Shown here in pieces: positions 1 through 8,470 of a DNA stretch of 57,025 bases. The first letter of the stretch is position 1. Each line of letters opens with the position of its first letter. The position numbers were made by a program, and so were the translations under genes. This stretch comes from CALJFL01 sp039964455 (lineage in GTDB: Bacteria > Pseudomonadota > Gammaproteobacteria > Pseudomonadales > Halieaceae), in contig JBDVXK010000005.1 in assembly GCA_039964455.1 (NCBI GenBank), forward strand, positions 1 to 57,025, in the 5' to 3' direction. The notes under the pieces are model-generated. The model saw only the letters and a list, made by a program, of their open reading frames with translations. It was not told where the DNA came from and searched no databases.

Positions 1-59
1 TGACAGCGAAGTATATTGAGCTTGTCCATTAAAAAACCAAACCACCCGTTGTCATAAAC

Positions 60-182
60 CTCCGCTTTTGACGTCGTAAGCGGACATTCAGCACGCCATA
101 ACCTGAACGACGCAAAGTAAGCGAAAGCTAGCCTCAGAGGGTCTGATTCGACCCTAGAGGAGAAATGTCCGCTTTCACCTCG
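60..182. repeat. Composite palindromic repeat, copy A
   Basis: Non-coding stretch left of the first gene. TCCGCTT (61-67) is followed by its exact inverse AAGCGGA (78-84). A second part ends with ATGTCCGCTTTCACCTC (165-181), which shares its CCGCTTTCACCTC core with copy B at 775-847. I see no coding signal or mobility gene in 1-213. The function is unknown; it looks like a dispersed intergenic repeat. Confidence 0.55.
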
Positions 183-213
183 AAGGGGCCAATTCAATAT
201 CTTAAAGAATCAA

Positions 214-723
214 TCACAAAGCTTTGCTGGCTTCCATTCTGGCATCATTCTCTAACTTGACGTTTGCTTCCTGCACGACTTTATCGACTTCGTTTCTAAA
301 GCTAGTTCGATATTCGTGACTGTAGCCATCCCAAAAAGCCAGAAAGTCGGGTATTTCTATAAAAGTCTGAAGCATACTTTGTCTCGACGCCTGCCAATGC
401 TCTTTACCTAACAATCCTTGAAGATAGAGAAAGTGATTATTTTCCCAGTAAATAAAACTAGAGCCATAAGCAAAAAGCAGCTTCTCTAACTCAAAATCGG
501 TGATTTTCTCACCTGCGGCCTTTCGCCTTTGAATATCATAGATCCTGTCGCTGGGAATATATTGAGCGCGTATCATTACATCTAGTTCTGCTCGCTGCGC
601 ATAGACCTGCGCCTCAGCAATATCTCTCGACTGCTTAATTTCAAAACCCACAAATAGCAGTGAAAGAATAACGCCTAGAAATCCAAGAGCCTGCGCCCAA
701 CGTCCAGTTCCACCTGCATCCAT
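214..723 (-). CDS. Small membrane-anchored protein of unknown function
   Basis: A 169-residue protein that I cannot assign a function. Residues 9-27 form one hydrophobic helix (WAQALGFLGVILSLLFVGFEI), followed by a polar, mostly helical domain rich in Glu, Arg, Trp and Tyr. This layout, a single helix followed by FEIKQSR-like residues, resembles short hypothetical proteins common in marine gammaproteobacteria (recollection, not searched). The ATG at 723 has a strong ribosome binding site, AAGGAGG, about 5 nt upstream. Base composition is about 42% G+C in sampled lines, clearly lower than the rest of the window, and palindromic repeats lie on both sides. Both facts suggest acquired DNA. It is transcribed towards the window edge. 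Confidence 0.72.
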   Translation of the reverse strand: MDAGGTGRWAQALGFLGVILSLLFVGFEIKQSRDIAEAQVYAQRAELDVMIRAQYIPSDRIYDIQRRKAAGEKITDFELEKLLFAYGSSFIYWENNHFLYLQGLLGKEHWQASRQSMLQTFIEIPDFLAFWDGYSHEYRTSFRNEVDKVVQEANVKLENDARMEASKAL

Positions 724-774
724 GATCGCCTCCTTCTTGTTTGACCTTGAACAAGAATAGACCTATGAACAATA

Positions 775-847
775 TTAGGCGAAAGCGGACGTTTTGGGCC
801 TAGTACGGCCCAGAAGGCTAGACGTCCGCTTTCACCTCTAAGCGGTC
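775..847. repeat. Palindromic repeat, copy B
   Basis: The best-formed copy. GGCGAAAGCGGACGT (778-792) pairs with ACGTCCGCTTTCACC (822-836) at 14 of 15 positions, and an inner stem GGGCC/GGCCC (796-800/807-811) could close the top. The tail CTAAGCGGTCA at 837-847 recurs in altered form in copy C. It sits between two minus-strand genes. It could act as an RNA hairpin or attenuator between them, or be a mobile palindrome; sequence alone does not decide. Confidence 0.7.
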
Positions 848-1214
848 ACTCTGTTTTGGGGTGTCGAGCATCCCACATGAATTTAAGAGAAGCACCTACG
901 CCCAGTAGCATTAAGGTTAGCATCCAATATTGGGTACTAGGTTGAGCCCCGTACCGGCGCTCAGGATTAAGTAACTCAAGAGCATCCGCGAAGGGAATCG
1001 AGCGCTCCATGTAGCTGAATGCGGACCAAGTTGCTAAAAGGGATGAAATGGCAAAAAGCACAGAGACAATAAACGTTTGCTGGGTTGTTAGCTTGCTCCC
1101 AGCAAGATATGCAACTACCAAGTAGCTAGCCAAGATAGTTACGTACATACTGAATGCCTCGAGCGAGGCCACAGTTGTGGAAGTTAGTGCGTCCTCCAAT
1201 TCATACTCGGTCAT
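846..1214 (-). CDS. Small multi-pass membrane protein, unknown
   Basis: A 122-residue protein with about three hydrophobic segments, near residues 20-38, 47-65 and 97-113, and a short basic C-terminus (WDARHPKTE). I do not recognise the family. I chose the ATG at 1214 because AAGGA lies 9 nt upstream; a TTG ten codons earlier would extend the frame but has no comparable site. Its stop codon abuts palindromic repeat B and its start lies just left of repeat C, so the gene sits in a repeat-bounded cell like its neighbour at 214-723. Confidence 0.65.
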   Translation of the reverse strand: MTEYELEDALTSTTVASLEAFSMYVTILASYLVVAYLAGSKLTTQQTFIVSVLFAISSLLATWSAFSYMERSIPFADALELLNPERRYGAQPSTQYWMLTLMLLGVGASLKFMWDARHPKTE

Positions 1215-1261
1215 ATAATCAGTTCCTTGTTGTAAGTCCTCCAACTAGGATAGACCGATGT

Positions 1262-1342
1262 CCGCTATTAGGCGAAAGCGGACATTAGGCCGCCTGATTC
1301 GGACCTGAAAGAGAAACGTCCACCTCCACCTAATAGCGGTCA
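1262..1342. repeat. Palindromic repeat, copy C
   Basis: CCGCTATTAGG (1262-1272) and CCTAATAGCGG (1329-1339) are perfect 11-bp inverted arms. Inside the left arm lies GGCGAAAGCGGACATT, matching copy B; the right inner arm is degenerate (GTCCACCTCCACC). One minus-strand reading of this element gives RPNVRFRLIADIGLS. I recall similar peptides from overpredicted ORFs in marine gammaproteobacteria, which suggests a widespread repeat family (not verified). Confidence 0.68.
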
Positions 1343-1441
1343 TCCTTCTTTCCAGTGCCTCGCTCGCCACACGATGTAGCCTGTTCGCGCAAGCCCAAGT
1401 AGCTGCTACTATAACTTTATAAAAATAAGCGGTGTTGTCTA

Positions 1442-2479
1442 ATGGATTTCGTTGCAGGCATTTTAGAGTGGATCTCACAGCGCGAGTCACTGCTCAGTGG
1501 CGCAGCCGCTCTTATCGTTCTCGTGAGCGTTTTGATTTCAGGTGTGGGGCTCGCCTATCGTGCATTGAATAAACGCAACCCTGGCCCCTTAAACGATAAA
1601 AGTGAGCGGGCTGATAACGATCAGAAAATTACTCTCAGAACCTTGAGCGCCCCCGCCCCATTCGACATTCACTTTGCAGATAGCGACGGGCTAAAAATTG
1701 CTTACGCCGTGAGTGGCAACGGACCGGTGAACGTGGTGATGGCGCCAGGTATTATCAGCCACCTCAACGTTATGTCGCACCTGCCGCTCATGCGAAACAC
1801 CCTTAACGAACTAGGCAGCTTCGCAAGGGTTGTTGCCTTTGATAAGCGTGGGCAGGGCTTATCTGACCCATGCATGCATATTCCGGATCTAGAGCAGCGC
1901 GCCCATGATATCGGCGCAGTTATGGACGCCGCCGGCATGGACAAAGCCATACTCTACGGCATATCCGAAGGTGGACCTATGTGCATCAAGTTCGCCCACG
2001 ATTTTCCCGAACGGGTAGCCGGCTTGGTCCTACTAGGAACCACTAGCACCTGGGTGCAGCGAGATGACTTTCCCATAGGCCTCGCCGAAAAAATGCTCGA
2101 CGCCATGGCCAAGTCATGGGGTAACGGCACGCTAAGGGATATATTTTATCCTGGCATATCGCGTGAAGTTATGGATGACGAGGCTTACAAGGGCTTTGAG
2201 AAACTGGTAAGCACACGCGATTCAATTCGCCAGCTCGTCGCCTATATGAAGGAAACAGATGTACGCGGCTTGCTTCCCGAAATACAATGCCCCAGCCTTG
2301 TGATACATTTTTCCGGTGACCTGGCAGTTCCTATGCGCATGGGCCGAGCACTTGCCGACGGTTTACCCAACGCTGAGTTTTTAGAGGCTAGCGGCGTTGA
2401 TCATGCCGATCTGACGCACTCACCTGAGGCGGTAGCGCGGGTAAAGGAATTTTCCGAGGCATTAGCCACACAAACCTGA
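1442..2479 (+). CDS. Membrane-anchored alpha/beta hydrolase
   Basis: A 345-residue protein with one N-terminal helix (about residues 17-39), a polar linker, then an alpha/beta hydrolase fold. The nucleophile elbow is GISEGG with Ser175. The acid is probably Asp293 in SGDLAVPM and the histidine His321 in GVDHADL. The oxyanion-hole region is MAPGIISHL (100-108), followed by FDKRGQGLSD, as in the hydrolase domain that some actinobacterial adenylate cyclases carry. No cyclase domain is present here. The helix should place the catalytic domain on one face of the inner membrane; the side is not obvious. The substrate is unknown. No clear Shine-Dalgarno precedes the ATG; an AT-rich stretch (TATAAC, TTTATAAA) lies 25-40 nt upstream. 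It is convergent with the gene at 2505-3071. Confidence 0.85.
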   Translation: MDFVAGILEWISQRESLLSGAAALIVLVSVLISGVGLAYRALNKRNPGPLNDKSERADNDQKITLRTLSAPAPFDIHFADSDGLKIAYAVSGNGPVNVVMAPGIISHLNVMSHLPLMRNTLNELGSFARVVAFDKRGQGLSDPCMHIPDLEQRAHDIGAVMDAAGMDKAILYGISEGGPMCIKFAHDFPERVAGLVLLGTTSTWVQRDDFPIGLAEKMLDAMAKSWGNGTLRDIFYPGISREVMDDEAYKGFEKLVSTRDSIRQLVAYMKETDVRGLLPEIQCPSLVIHFSGDLAVPMRMGRALADGLPNAEFLEASGVDHADLTHSPEAVARVKEFSEALATQT

Positions 2480-2504
2480 TCATCGAGATGCAACAAGCTT
2501 CTCG

Positions 2505-3071
2505 CTAGAGAGTTCGGGTAGTTTGTTCCCGAATAGCCGCCCGCACCGAATCTGGATTGATGGTGGGGAGATATATAACTGACTCGCTTTGGCCACTGTC
2601 ATAAAGAGGAGCGTGAGAATAGGTAATCCGAAGCCCACTGCCTCTATAACCTGGTAGCTTCACAACAAATCCATCCAGTTTCTTCTGCAGAGCGAAGGGT
2701 TGGAATAATGATTGGACTAGAGGTTGGTCAAACATAAAGTCTTCAACATTTGTTATATCGGCAGCAGGAATATACAAGCGCCCACTGTGGCCTGTCCCCA
2801 AGGCACTTAGCACAACGCCCTGCTCGAACCCTATTCCACCACCAATAGTTACCTTTATGCGGACACCATAGGCAAGCCTACCGATGATGTAACCCGCGCC
2901 AAATATGCATAAAAAGACGACCGACAAAGCGATTGCCGGTGGTAGCGGCGCCAGAAACACAGGAATTAAGGAGGACAGCGATATACATACCGCACCGGCG
3001 GCAACAAAGGCAGCGCCACACAAAAGCTTACCTGGCGCCTGAACGTGCTCTTTGTAAATACATCTGGCCAA
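2505..3071 (-). CDS. Two-helix membrane protein, unknown
   Basis: A 188-residue protein with two adjacent transmembrane helices (about 14-37 and 42-65), then a beta-rich domain of about 110 residues ending in a segment that pairs SVIYLPTINPDS with AAIREQTTRTL. The arrangement, a helical hairpin followed by a beta sandwich, recalls bacterial PH-like (YdbT-type) proteins, but I cannot confirm this. An in-frame TAG sits immediately upstream of the TTG at 3071, so this TTG is the most upstream start possible; a TTG at codon 17 is an alternative. It lies 25 nt downstream of the secreted-protein gene at 3097-3522 and is probably co-transcribed with it. Confidence 0.6.
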   Translation of the reverse strand: MARCIYKEHVQAPGKLLCGAAFVAAGAVCISLSSLIPVFLAPLPPAIALSVVFLCIFGAGYIIGRLAYGVRIKVTIGGGIGFEQGVVLSALGTGHSGRLYIPAADITNVEDFMFDQPLVQSLFQPFALQKKLDGFVVKLPGYRGSGLRITYSHAPLYDSGQSESVIYLPTINPDSVRAAIREQTTRTL

Positions 3072-3096
3072 CTAGCGGGCCTGCACTGCTATTTAG

Positions 3097-3522
3097 TCAT
3101 CCCCCGTGCCGAGGAAAGCCATTCTCGGGAGTGCAGGTGTGGCAAATCTTTCCATCGGGATCACGCCACTGCCCAACATGCCAGTCGTAATAAAAATCAC
3201 CGTAGTTGCCCTTGTAGTGCTCGCTCTGCTTCTGCTTACTGTGGTGGTTCAAATGCGTCTTGACCTCAACGCTCTTAAACTGATGATTATGGAACTGGCA
3301 ACTGCCGTTGGCCGTTCGCCCGTCCCAATGGATATTCCAGAGCACATTGTCGTGGTGGTGGCCTCGAATGGAGAACGCTGCCATGGGAATATCACGAAAT
3401 TCACGTTGATGCGTCATTACTTCCTGCTTGCACCGGCTGGCTTTCTCCGGGTTAACAGCCTGGGCAGAAATTAAGAAAGGAAGTGTCAGTAGGTAAAGCA
3501 TGAAAGCGCGAAGGACCAGCAT
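3097..3522 (-). CDS. Secreted histidine-rich small protein
   Basis: A 141-residue precursor. Residues 1-22 form a signal peptide with a likely cut after AQA. The mature part has about fourteen histidines, including HHH, HNH and a later HH pair, and a C-terminal Cys pair (CHTC) plus further cysteines (GSCQF, SRCKQ). This composition would suit metal binding or a small redox fold, but I recognise no family. The ATG at 3522 has AGGAGAT about 7 nt upstream. An ORF on the opposite strand (3106-3474) was set aside because it lacks this start context. It lies downstream of tRNA-Leu on the same strand. Confidence 0.6.
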   Translation of the reverse strand: MLVLRAFMLYLLTLPFLISAQAVNPEKASRCKQEVMTHQREFRDIPMAAFSIRGHHHDNVLWNIHWDGRTANGSCQFHNHQFKSVEVKTHLNHHSKQKQSEHYKGNYGDFYYDWHVGQWRDPDGKICHTCTPENGFPRHGG

Positions 3523-3617
3523 GTAAAATCTCCTGTCAGAATTTTATTCAGGAGCCAATCATAGACCTTGGCGAGGCCTAACGACAATCGAAGTGCAGAT
3601 AAGAGACGAAATTCCAG

Positions 3618-3705
3618 TGGTGCCCGAGGCCGGAATCGAACCGGCACGATCGCAATGATCGGGAGATTTTAAGTCTCCTGTGTCTACCAATTTCACCACC
3701 CGGGC
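3618..3705 (-). tRNA. tRNA-Leu (anticodon UAA)
   Basis: Read on the minus strand the gene starts GCCCGGGTGGTGAAATTGG and ends CCTCGGGCACCA. The acceptor stem is complete with one G-U pair, there is a long class II variable arm, the anticodon loop is CTTAAAA with anticodon TAA, and the T loop is GGTTCGATTCC. The 3' CCA is encoded. The counterpart of E. coli leuZ; see the tRNA-Cys and tRNA-Gly entries for the broken cluster. Confidence 0.97.
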
Positions 3706-3741
3706 GGTGCTGCAGAAGGCCCGACATCGACGGGCGGCGGA

Positions 3742-3772
3742 ATCATAACATAGAACAATCCAGTGATGGCAA
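3742..3772 (-). promoter_or_regulatory. Candidate tRNA-Leu promoter
   Basis: On the minus strand TTGCCA (3772-3767) and TATGAT (3747-3742) are separated by 19 nt. The -10 is followed by TCCGCCGCCCG, a G+C-rich discriminator typical of stable-RNA promoters. The spacer is long, so the -35 assignment is uncertain. Confidence 0.45.
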
Positions 3773-3806
3773 GCGCCCCTAACCCCCGCCTGTATGGGCT
3801 GGCTCG

Positions 3807-3815
3807 TGTTACACT
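3807..3815 (+). promoter_or_regulatory. Extended -10 promoter for the AsmA-like gene
   Basis: TGTTACACT is an extended -10 (TGn then TACACT) 31 nt before the start codon. The same core, CGTGYTACACTTC, occurs upstream of the transporter gene at 7077-7085. No good -35 is visible, as allowed for extended -10 promoters. Confidence 0.4.
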
Positions 3816-3846
3816 TCCGGCTGTTTAACAGCGATCCAAGCACGCG

Positions 3847-6800
3847 ATGCGCATCATTTTTTCCATTTTCGCCCTCCTGTCCATCGCCCTGCTCTCACTG
3901 ATCATGGCGTTGCGCTCGGAGCTGTTTGCGCTGAAACTAATCACCTGGGGGGTAGACCAATTCTCATCGCTGTCTCTGGAGCTAGTAAACCCCAGGCTGG
4001 ACCTTTTAGGCGGCAACGCCAGCGCTGACCAGATCCACCTATACCAGGACGACACCACCGGCCCTCCGCTGGTTTCCATACTCGATTTCGATGCCCGGCC
4101 TGAGATCGGCGATCTATTGAGAAGGAACCTTTCTTCCAGCCATCTCTCGGCTTCGGCGGTAATGGTCTATACCTCCGATACGGATGCTGCGGAAAATCCA
4201 AGCCCTCTAGACTGGCTGAGTTACGTTCGCTGGCTGCCCAGGCACCTGAGCATTGGAACAATGCATGTTATTTCCAATGATGTAGATGTCTGGATATTCC
4301 CACTGAAGAATCTGGAAGGCTCTCGTGCCGGAGAGCGCCGCTTTGACCTGACAGCGGCGGCAGATTACGAGGGAGAACCGCTCGAAATAGAGCTGTCTTT
4401 ATTAGGCACCAGGAACGAGACGCGCTTTACGGGCATGCAGCTGACCGCAGAAGTGGTCGCACCGGTCAGCAAAAGCATCGTCAAGCTATCTGGCGAGGTC
4501 CAGGCCAGCCAAACTGATTTCAATTACGACCTGGCTGTAGATGCCGATTACAAGCGCATCAGTGACTTTCTCGAGGGATTTGAACGCGCTGCGAACGTTA
4601 TAAATGGCTCACTCAAGCTCACCGGCCATCTCACCGGCAATCTCGACGGCTACACCATCTCTGCTGAGCAAGTGATCATCGACAATATGCCTGACTACGG
4701 TTTCGAGGCCTCGGGGCAATTGGTAAGGATGAGAAACCAGGATGCCGAGATATCACTGGTCGCCGCCGGTGAGCTGGCCTCGACAGCACAACTGACCAAA
4801 GTCGCAGGTATCGACTTCTCTGCGCTGGGCCGGGCACAAGCCAACGTGAAACTGTCTGGATCGATAGCGCGGCCGAGAATCGAAGAATTTATTGTGATAA
4901 CCCGCAATGATGAAGGCCTTGCAATCAACATGTCAGGGAAATTGTCTTTTGGAGAGCTTAAAGAAGGTGAACCCGTAGAAGGCAATGAAATCAGGATTGA
5001 CGCCAGCGGACCCAGCCTGAAAAGCATTGAGCCCTGGATAGGGGTACAGGCATTTGAGACCGGCCCCTGGTTCAGCTCATCACGTATCAGTGGCACCCGC
5101 GAAGGCTTCACCATGAAGGACTTCATCCTGGGGCTGGGCACACCCGATACCGCCAGCTTCCGGGCTGAGGGGATTATAGAAAGCATTGACCCCAGGCAGC
5201 CATTCACGCTGGCAAAAGTCACAGGTATAGACCTGTCAGTTACGGCGGCCACCGAGGATACCGCGATTCTGGGAGAGTGGTTCGAGCTTGACCTGCCCTC
5301 CTACCATGCCGCCACCGGCAAAGCCTTGATTCGGGGCAGTGGCGACGACGTGACTATCTCCGAAGGATTCATCGATATCGAATCGAGCGACCTTGAGGCA
5401 CGTATCAGCGACATCGAGCTACGGGTTGTCGGCATAGAAACCCTGGAATTCAGCGAGTTCGGTGCGCAGCTAACCCTGGAACTCTCTGACACTAGCGCCC
5501 TCTCCCAATACCTGGACCGCGAATTCATCTCACTAGGGCCTATCTCAGCTGTATCGACGCTAACCCAGCGAGGAGATCATTACGGGCTGGAGGGCATAGA
5601 GCTGCAAGTTCACAGCGATGGATTAACTATGGAACTGGGGGGCTCCATAGAACACGTGCTCACGCTGGAGGGTACGGATCTGGAGATGAATTTCTCCGGT
5701 GTCGATACACGCACAACCTTAACCACATTGCTGGAGGACTTTAGCCATCCCACGCAGTTGGGCACGCTTGCCGGCCACGTGACAATTCGTAATCCGCAAA
5801 ACAGATGGCAGCTTGTTGACCTTATGGTCGATAACGTTGGCAGCGAAGCGATAGCATTTTCGCTAGAGGGAGAGCTAAACGACCTCAACGGCTTTACCAC
5901 GGGCGATCTCGACAGCCGCTTCAATATACGTGACACGAAAGTGCTGCGTACCGCCACCGGATTTGCTGTAGCGCCAACCAAGGGCGAGGTAACGGTAAAA
6001 ACAAAACCAGGCGTGGTGGCTATTACCTCCTCCCTGCAGGCGGGAAGCACCACCATCAACAGCGACGCAACTGTGGGCCACGATCGCACCGAAATTACCA
6101 GTGTCACGGCAAACGTAAAGATTCCCCATTTGCTACTCAAGGATCTAGGCCTGCAAGCAGATACGGCGTCCAGCAATGGCTACAACCCCTCCGAACAACT
6201 GGACCCACTGGCAAAGCAGCAAGACCCTCGAAGCCTACTCGAGCGAACACCCAAGTATCCCACGGATCTTGAGCTAAGCATTGGCGCCATTACAGGCGAG
6301 AACCTTGCTGTTGAGGGTCTGGACATCCATACAACCGGTGAGAACGGCCGCTACACTTTGCGTAAACTTAATCTCGGCTACGCCAGTGGCAAAGCAGAGG
6401 TTCGCGGGATCATTGATCTCAACCCACAGCCGATTGCAATCAGCCTGGCCGGCCAGGGCATCACGCTGCCCCTGAATAAACTCGGTGCTGATCTGGGAAT
6501 GAACACCGATGTAGAGGGCATTTTGTCGTTCCAAGGGGGCCTTTTGGCCAGAGGAACCGAGCGCGAGCAACTGCTGAGTTCCCTGAGCGGCAGCCTCGCC
6601 GTGGCACTGCAAGATGCTGTGATTGAAGGGGCGGCCTATGATGTACTCGCTACCAGCGTGCTTGAGTGGATTTATTCTGGAGCCTCAAGAGAAAAATCGA
6701 CCAACATCGACTGCACCATGGCCAAATTCAACATCAACTCGGGCGTGGCACGCAGCAAGAACCTGTTTATCGAATCCGAACGGATGGTAGCAACGGGTAA

Positions 6801-7062
6801 GGTAGAGATCGACCTGAAGCGACAGCGTCTGGATGCGACCATAGAGCCACTATCAAAATCGCGACGTTTCCAGATCCCCGCTTCCGTCAGGCTGCGGGGG
6901 GACCTGGACAGCCCCAAGGTTATCACCTCCCCAATCAAGGCAACCGCCAATGCATCCGCTGAGGCACTGATGCTTATCCCCTCACTCACCATGAAAATAT
7001 TTGGGATCAAGCGCTCAGAAAAGGAACAGGCACGCCCGTGTGAGACGTCTAATTCGGGCTGA
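3847..7062 (+). CDS. AsmA-like / bridge-type envelope protein (1071 aa)
   Basis: A very long protein with an N-terminal signal anchor (residues 1-22) and an otherwise periplasmic, beta-rich body of repeating short amphipathic strands (VxLSGxI, ITxxLxG patterns). The C-terminal 250 residues carry the AsmA C-terminal pattern: GSLAVALQDAVIEG, an acidic-to-aromatic stretch with LEWIYSG, FNINSGVARSKNLFIES, then EIDLKRQRLDATIEP and VRLRGDLDSPKV. Proteins of this class (AsmA, TamB, YhdP, DUF748) are thought to form hydrophobic grooves carrying phospholipid between inner and outer membranes. Which subclass this belongs to is not clear. The ATG at 3847 has no strong ribosome binding site. The transporter gene starts 54 nt downstream but has its own promoter-like sequence. 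Confidence 0.82.
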   Translation: MRIIFSIFALLSIALLSLIMALRSELFALKLITWGVDQFSSLSLELVNPRLDLLGGNASADQIHLYQDDTTGPPLVSILDFDARPEIGDLLRRNLSSSHLSASAVMVYTSDTDAAENPSPLDWLSYVRWLPRHLSIGTMHVISNDVDVWIFPLKNLEGSRAGERRFDLTAAADYEGEPLEIELSLLGTRNETRFTGMQLTAEVVAPVSKSIVKLSGEVQASQTDFNYDLAVDADYKRISDFLEGFERAANVINGSLKLTGHLTGNLDGYTISAEQVIIDNMPDYGFEASGQLVRMRNQDAEISLVAAGELASTAQLTKVAGIDFSALGRAQANVKLSGSIARPRIEEFIVITRNDEGLAINMSGKLSFGELKEGEPVEGNEIRIDASGPSLKSIEPWIGVQAFETGPWFSSSRISGTREGFTMKDFILGLGTPDTASFRAEGIIESIDPRQPFTLAKVTGIDLSVTAATEDTAILGEWFELDLPSYHAATGKALIRGSGDDVTISEGFIDIESSDLEARISDIELRVVGIETLEFSEFGAQLTLELSDTSALSQYLDREFISLGPISAVSTLTQRGDHYGLEGIELQVHSDGLTMELGGSIEHVLTLEGTDLEMNFSGVDTRTTLTTLLEDFSHPTQLGTLAGHVTIRNPQNRWQLVDLMVDNVGSEAIAFSLEGELNDLNGFTTGDLDSRFNIRDTKVLRTATGFAVAPTKGEVTVKTKPGVVAITSSLQAGSTTINSDATVGHDRTEITSVTANVKIPHLLLKDLGLQADTASSNGYNPSEQLDPLAKQQDPRSLLERTPKYPTDLELSIGAITGENLAVEGLDIHTTGENGRYTLRKLNLGYASGKAEVRGIIDLNPQPIAISLAGQGITLPLNKLGADLGMNTDVEGILSFQGGLLARGTEREQLLSSLSGSLAVALQDAVIEGAAYDVLATSVLEWIYSGASREKSTNIDCTMAKFNINSGVARSKNLFIESERMVATGKVEIDLKRQRLDATIEPLSKSRRFQIPASVRLRGDLDSPKVITSPIKATANASAEALMLIPSLTMKIFGIKRSEKEQARPCETSNSG

Positions 7063-7076
7063 CCGCCTTTTCTTCG

Positions 7077-7085
7077 TGCTACACT
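7077..7085 (+). promoter_or_regulatory. Extended -10 promoter for the NSS transporter
   Basis: TGCTACACT matches the extended -10 form and closely resembles the sequence at 3807-3815. Transcription would start near 7092, leaving a leader of about 25 nt to the ATG at 7117. Confidence 0.4.
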
Positions 7086-7116
7086 TCTTCGATAACAACA
7101 ATACGTGGATGCACTA

Positions 7117-8469
7117 ATGGCAGCGGCACGCGGCGAGTTTAGCTCGAGGTTCGGTTTTATCATGGCTGCAGCCGGCAGCGCAGTAGGGCTGGGTAATATA
7201 TGGGGCTTCCCCACTCAGGCCGCCAGTAATGGTGGCGCGGCGTTCTTACTCGTTTATCTGATACTCGCCTTTACCCTTGCCTACCCTGCCCTTATGGCCG
7301 AACTCATCATAGGCCGCCACGCACACTCCAATGCAGTGAATGCACTTAAGCTTGTTTCCACCGGCAGTGTTACCCGGCGTATAGGTGCAACCACCGGCGT
7401 CGTCGGCTTTATTGTGGCAAGTGCCATTCTGAGCTTTTACGCCATCGTGGCCGGCTGGATGATCGCCCATTGCCTGGGTTCGCTAGCCGATATGCTGGGC
7501 ATTGAATCGGCAACAACCTGGCTCACCGATTTTGACTTCACTCGCAATATCGTTTTCATGCTGCTGTTTATCGCGCTCACAGTGGGAATAATTTCGGAGG
7601 GCGTACAGAAAGGAATCGAGCGCTGGTCGGCGCGACTGATGCCCATCTTGCTGGGCTCTCTTCTACTGTTGGTGATCTACGTACTTACACTGGATGGCGC
7701 CACAGATGGCCTGAAGGTATACCTGCTACCAGACTTCGAACGCGCCATGTCACCCTCGCTGATCATCAGTGCGCTTGGCTCTGCCTTTTTCTCCCTGTCA
7801 CTGGGCGTTGGCACCATGCTGGTTTACGGATCTTATATTAACGACTCAGAGAATCTGCCTGTGGTTGGCGGACTGGTAACGTTGGTGGATATTTCGATCG
7901 CGGTAATGGCGGGCTTTCTGGTACTGCCTGCCATGTATGTGGCTCTGCATAACGGCGTGGAGATTTTCACGGCCACCGGAGAGTTGATCTCTGAAGATAC
8001 GCTGATCTTCACTGTCCTGCCCGAGCTGTTCAACACAATGGGGATGGCAGGCGCTCTGGTATCCTTTGTCTTCTTCTTTCTGATGAGCATCGCCGCATTA
8101 ACCTCCTCCATATCAATGTTGGAGGTTCCCGTCGCCTATACCATCGAAGAGCACAACATCAGCCGTAAGAAATCGGTGGTCGCCATCGGCATTGCGATCG
8201 CCATCGCCAGCACACTAATTCTTATCAACTTCGAGCAACTATTTGGTTTGGTGGTGACGTTAACGACGCGCTATAGCCAACCATTGCTCGGATTTATGTT
8301 TTGCATCTATGCCGGCTGGGTCTGGCAGCGAGATAAGGTATTGCAGGAAGTCCGTAAAGGTTGCCCCGATGTAGAGAACGGTCTGTTCTGGAAGATCTGG
8401 CCAAGCTATGTACGCTTCGTTTGCCCGGTAATTATTCTCGCTATCTTTGCGCAAACCGTCTTCGGTTGA
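7117..8469 (+). CDS. Sodium-dependent transporter, NSS/SNF family
   Basis: A 450-residue inner-membrane symporter of the neurotransmitter:sodium symporter family. The signature GSAVGLGNIWGFP occurs in the first helix, where the unwound segment binds Na+ and substrate in LeuT. About 11-12 hydrophobic segments follow, as expected. Bacterial members usually import amino acids with Na+; the substrate here is unknown. It fits with the Na+ gradient built by the Nqr complex encoded in the same window. The frame opens with GTG at 7105; I prefer ATG at 7117, which has a weak GTGGA site and gives MAAARGEFSSRFGF. It ends 1 nt before the convergent deoC stop codon. Confidence 0.92.
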   Translation: MAAARGEFSSRFGFIMAAAGSAVGLGNIWGFPTQAASNGGAAFLLVYLILAFTLAYPALMAELIIGRHAHSNAVNALKLVSTGSVTRRIGATTGVVGFIVASAILSFYAIVAGWMIAHCLGSLADMLGIESATTWLTDFDFTRNIVFMLLFIALTVGIISEGVQKGIERWSARLMPILLGSLLLLVIYVLTLDGATDGLKVYLLPDFERAMSPSLIISALGSAFFSLSLGVGTMLVYGSYINDSENLPVVGGLVTLVDISIAVMAGFLVLPAMYVALHNGVEIFTATGELISEDTLIFTVLPELFNTMGMAGALVSFVFFFLMSIAALTSSISMLEVPVAYTIEEHNISRKKSVVAIGIAIAIASTLILINFEQLFGLVVTLTTRYSQPLLGFMFCIYAGWVWQRDKVLQEVRKGCPDVENGLFWKIWPSYVRFVCPVIILAIFAQTVFG

Positions 8470-8470
8470 A

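Noticed and set aside
60..1342. Integron cassette array with attC sites
   Set aside because: Genes alternate with palindromic repeats on one strand, but the repeats lack the RYYYAAC and GTTRRRY core sites and no integrase is seen.
1245..1490. 81-residue minus-strand ORF
   Set aside because: It runs through repeat C and into the hydrolase start, with no ribosome binding site, and its C-terminus is a translation of repeat sequence.
3106..3474. 122-residue plus-strand ORF with a hydrophobic start
   Set aside because: It is antisense to the secreted His-rich gene, which has a better ribosome binding site and a clean signal peptide; the hydrophobic run is likely a mirror of that gene.
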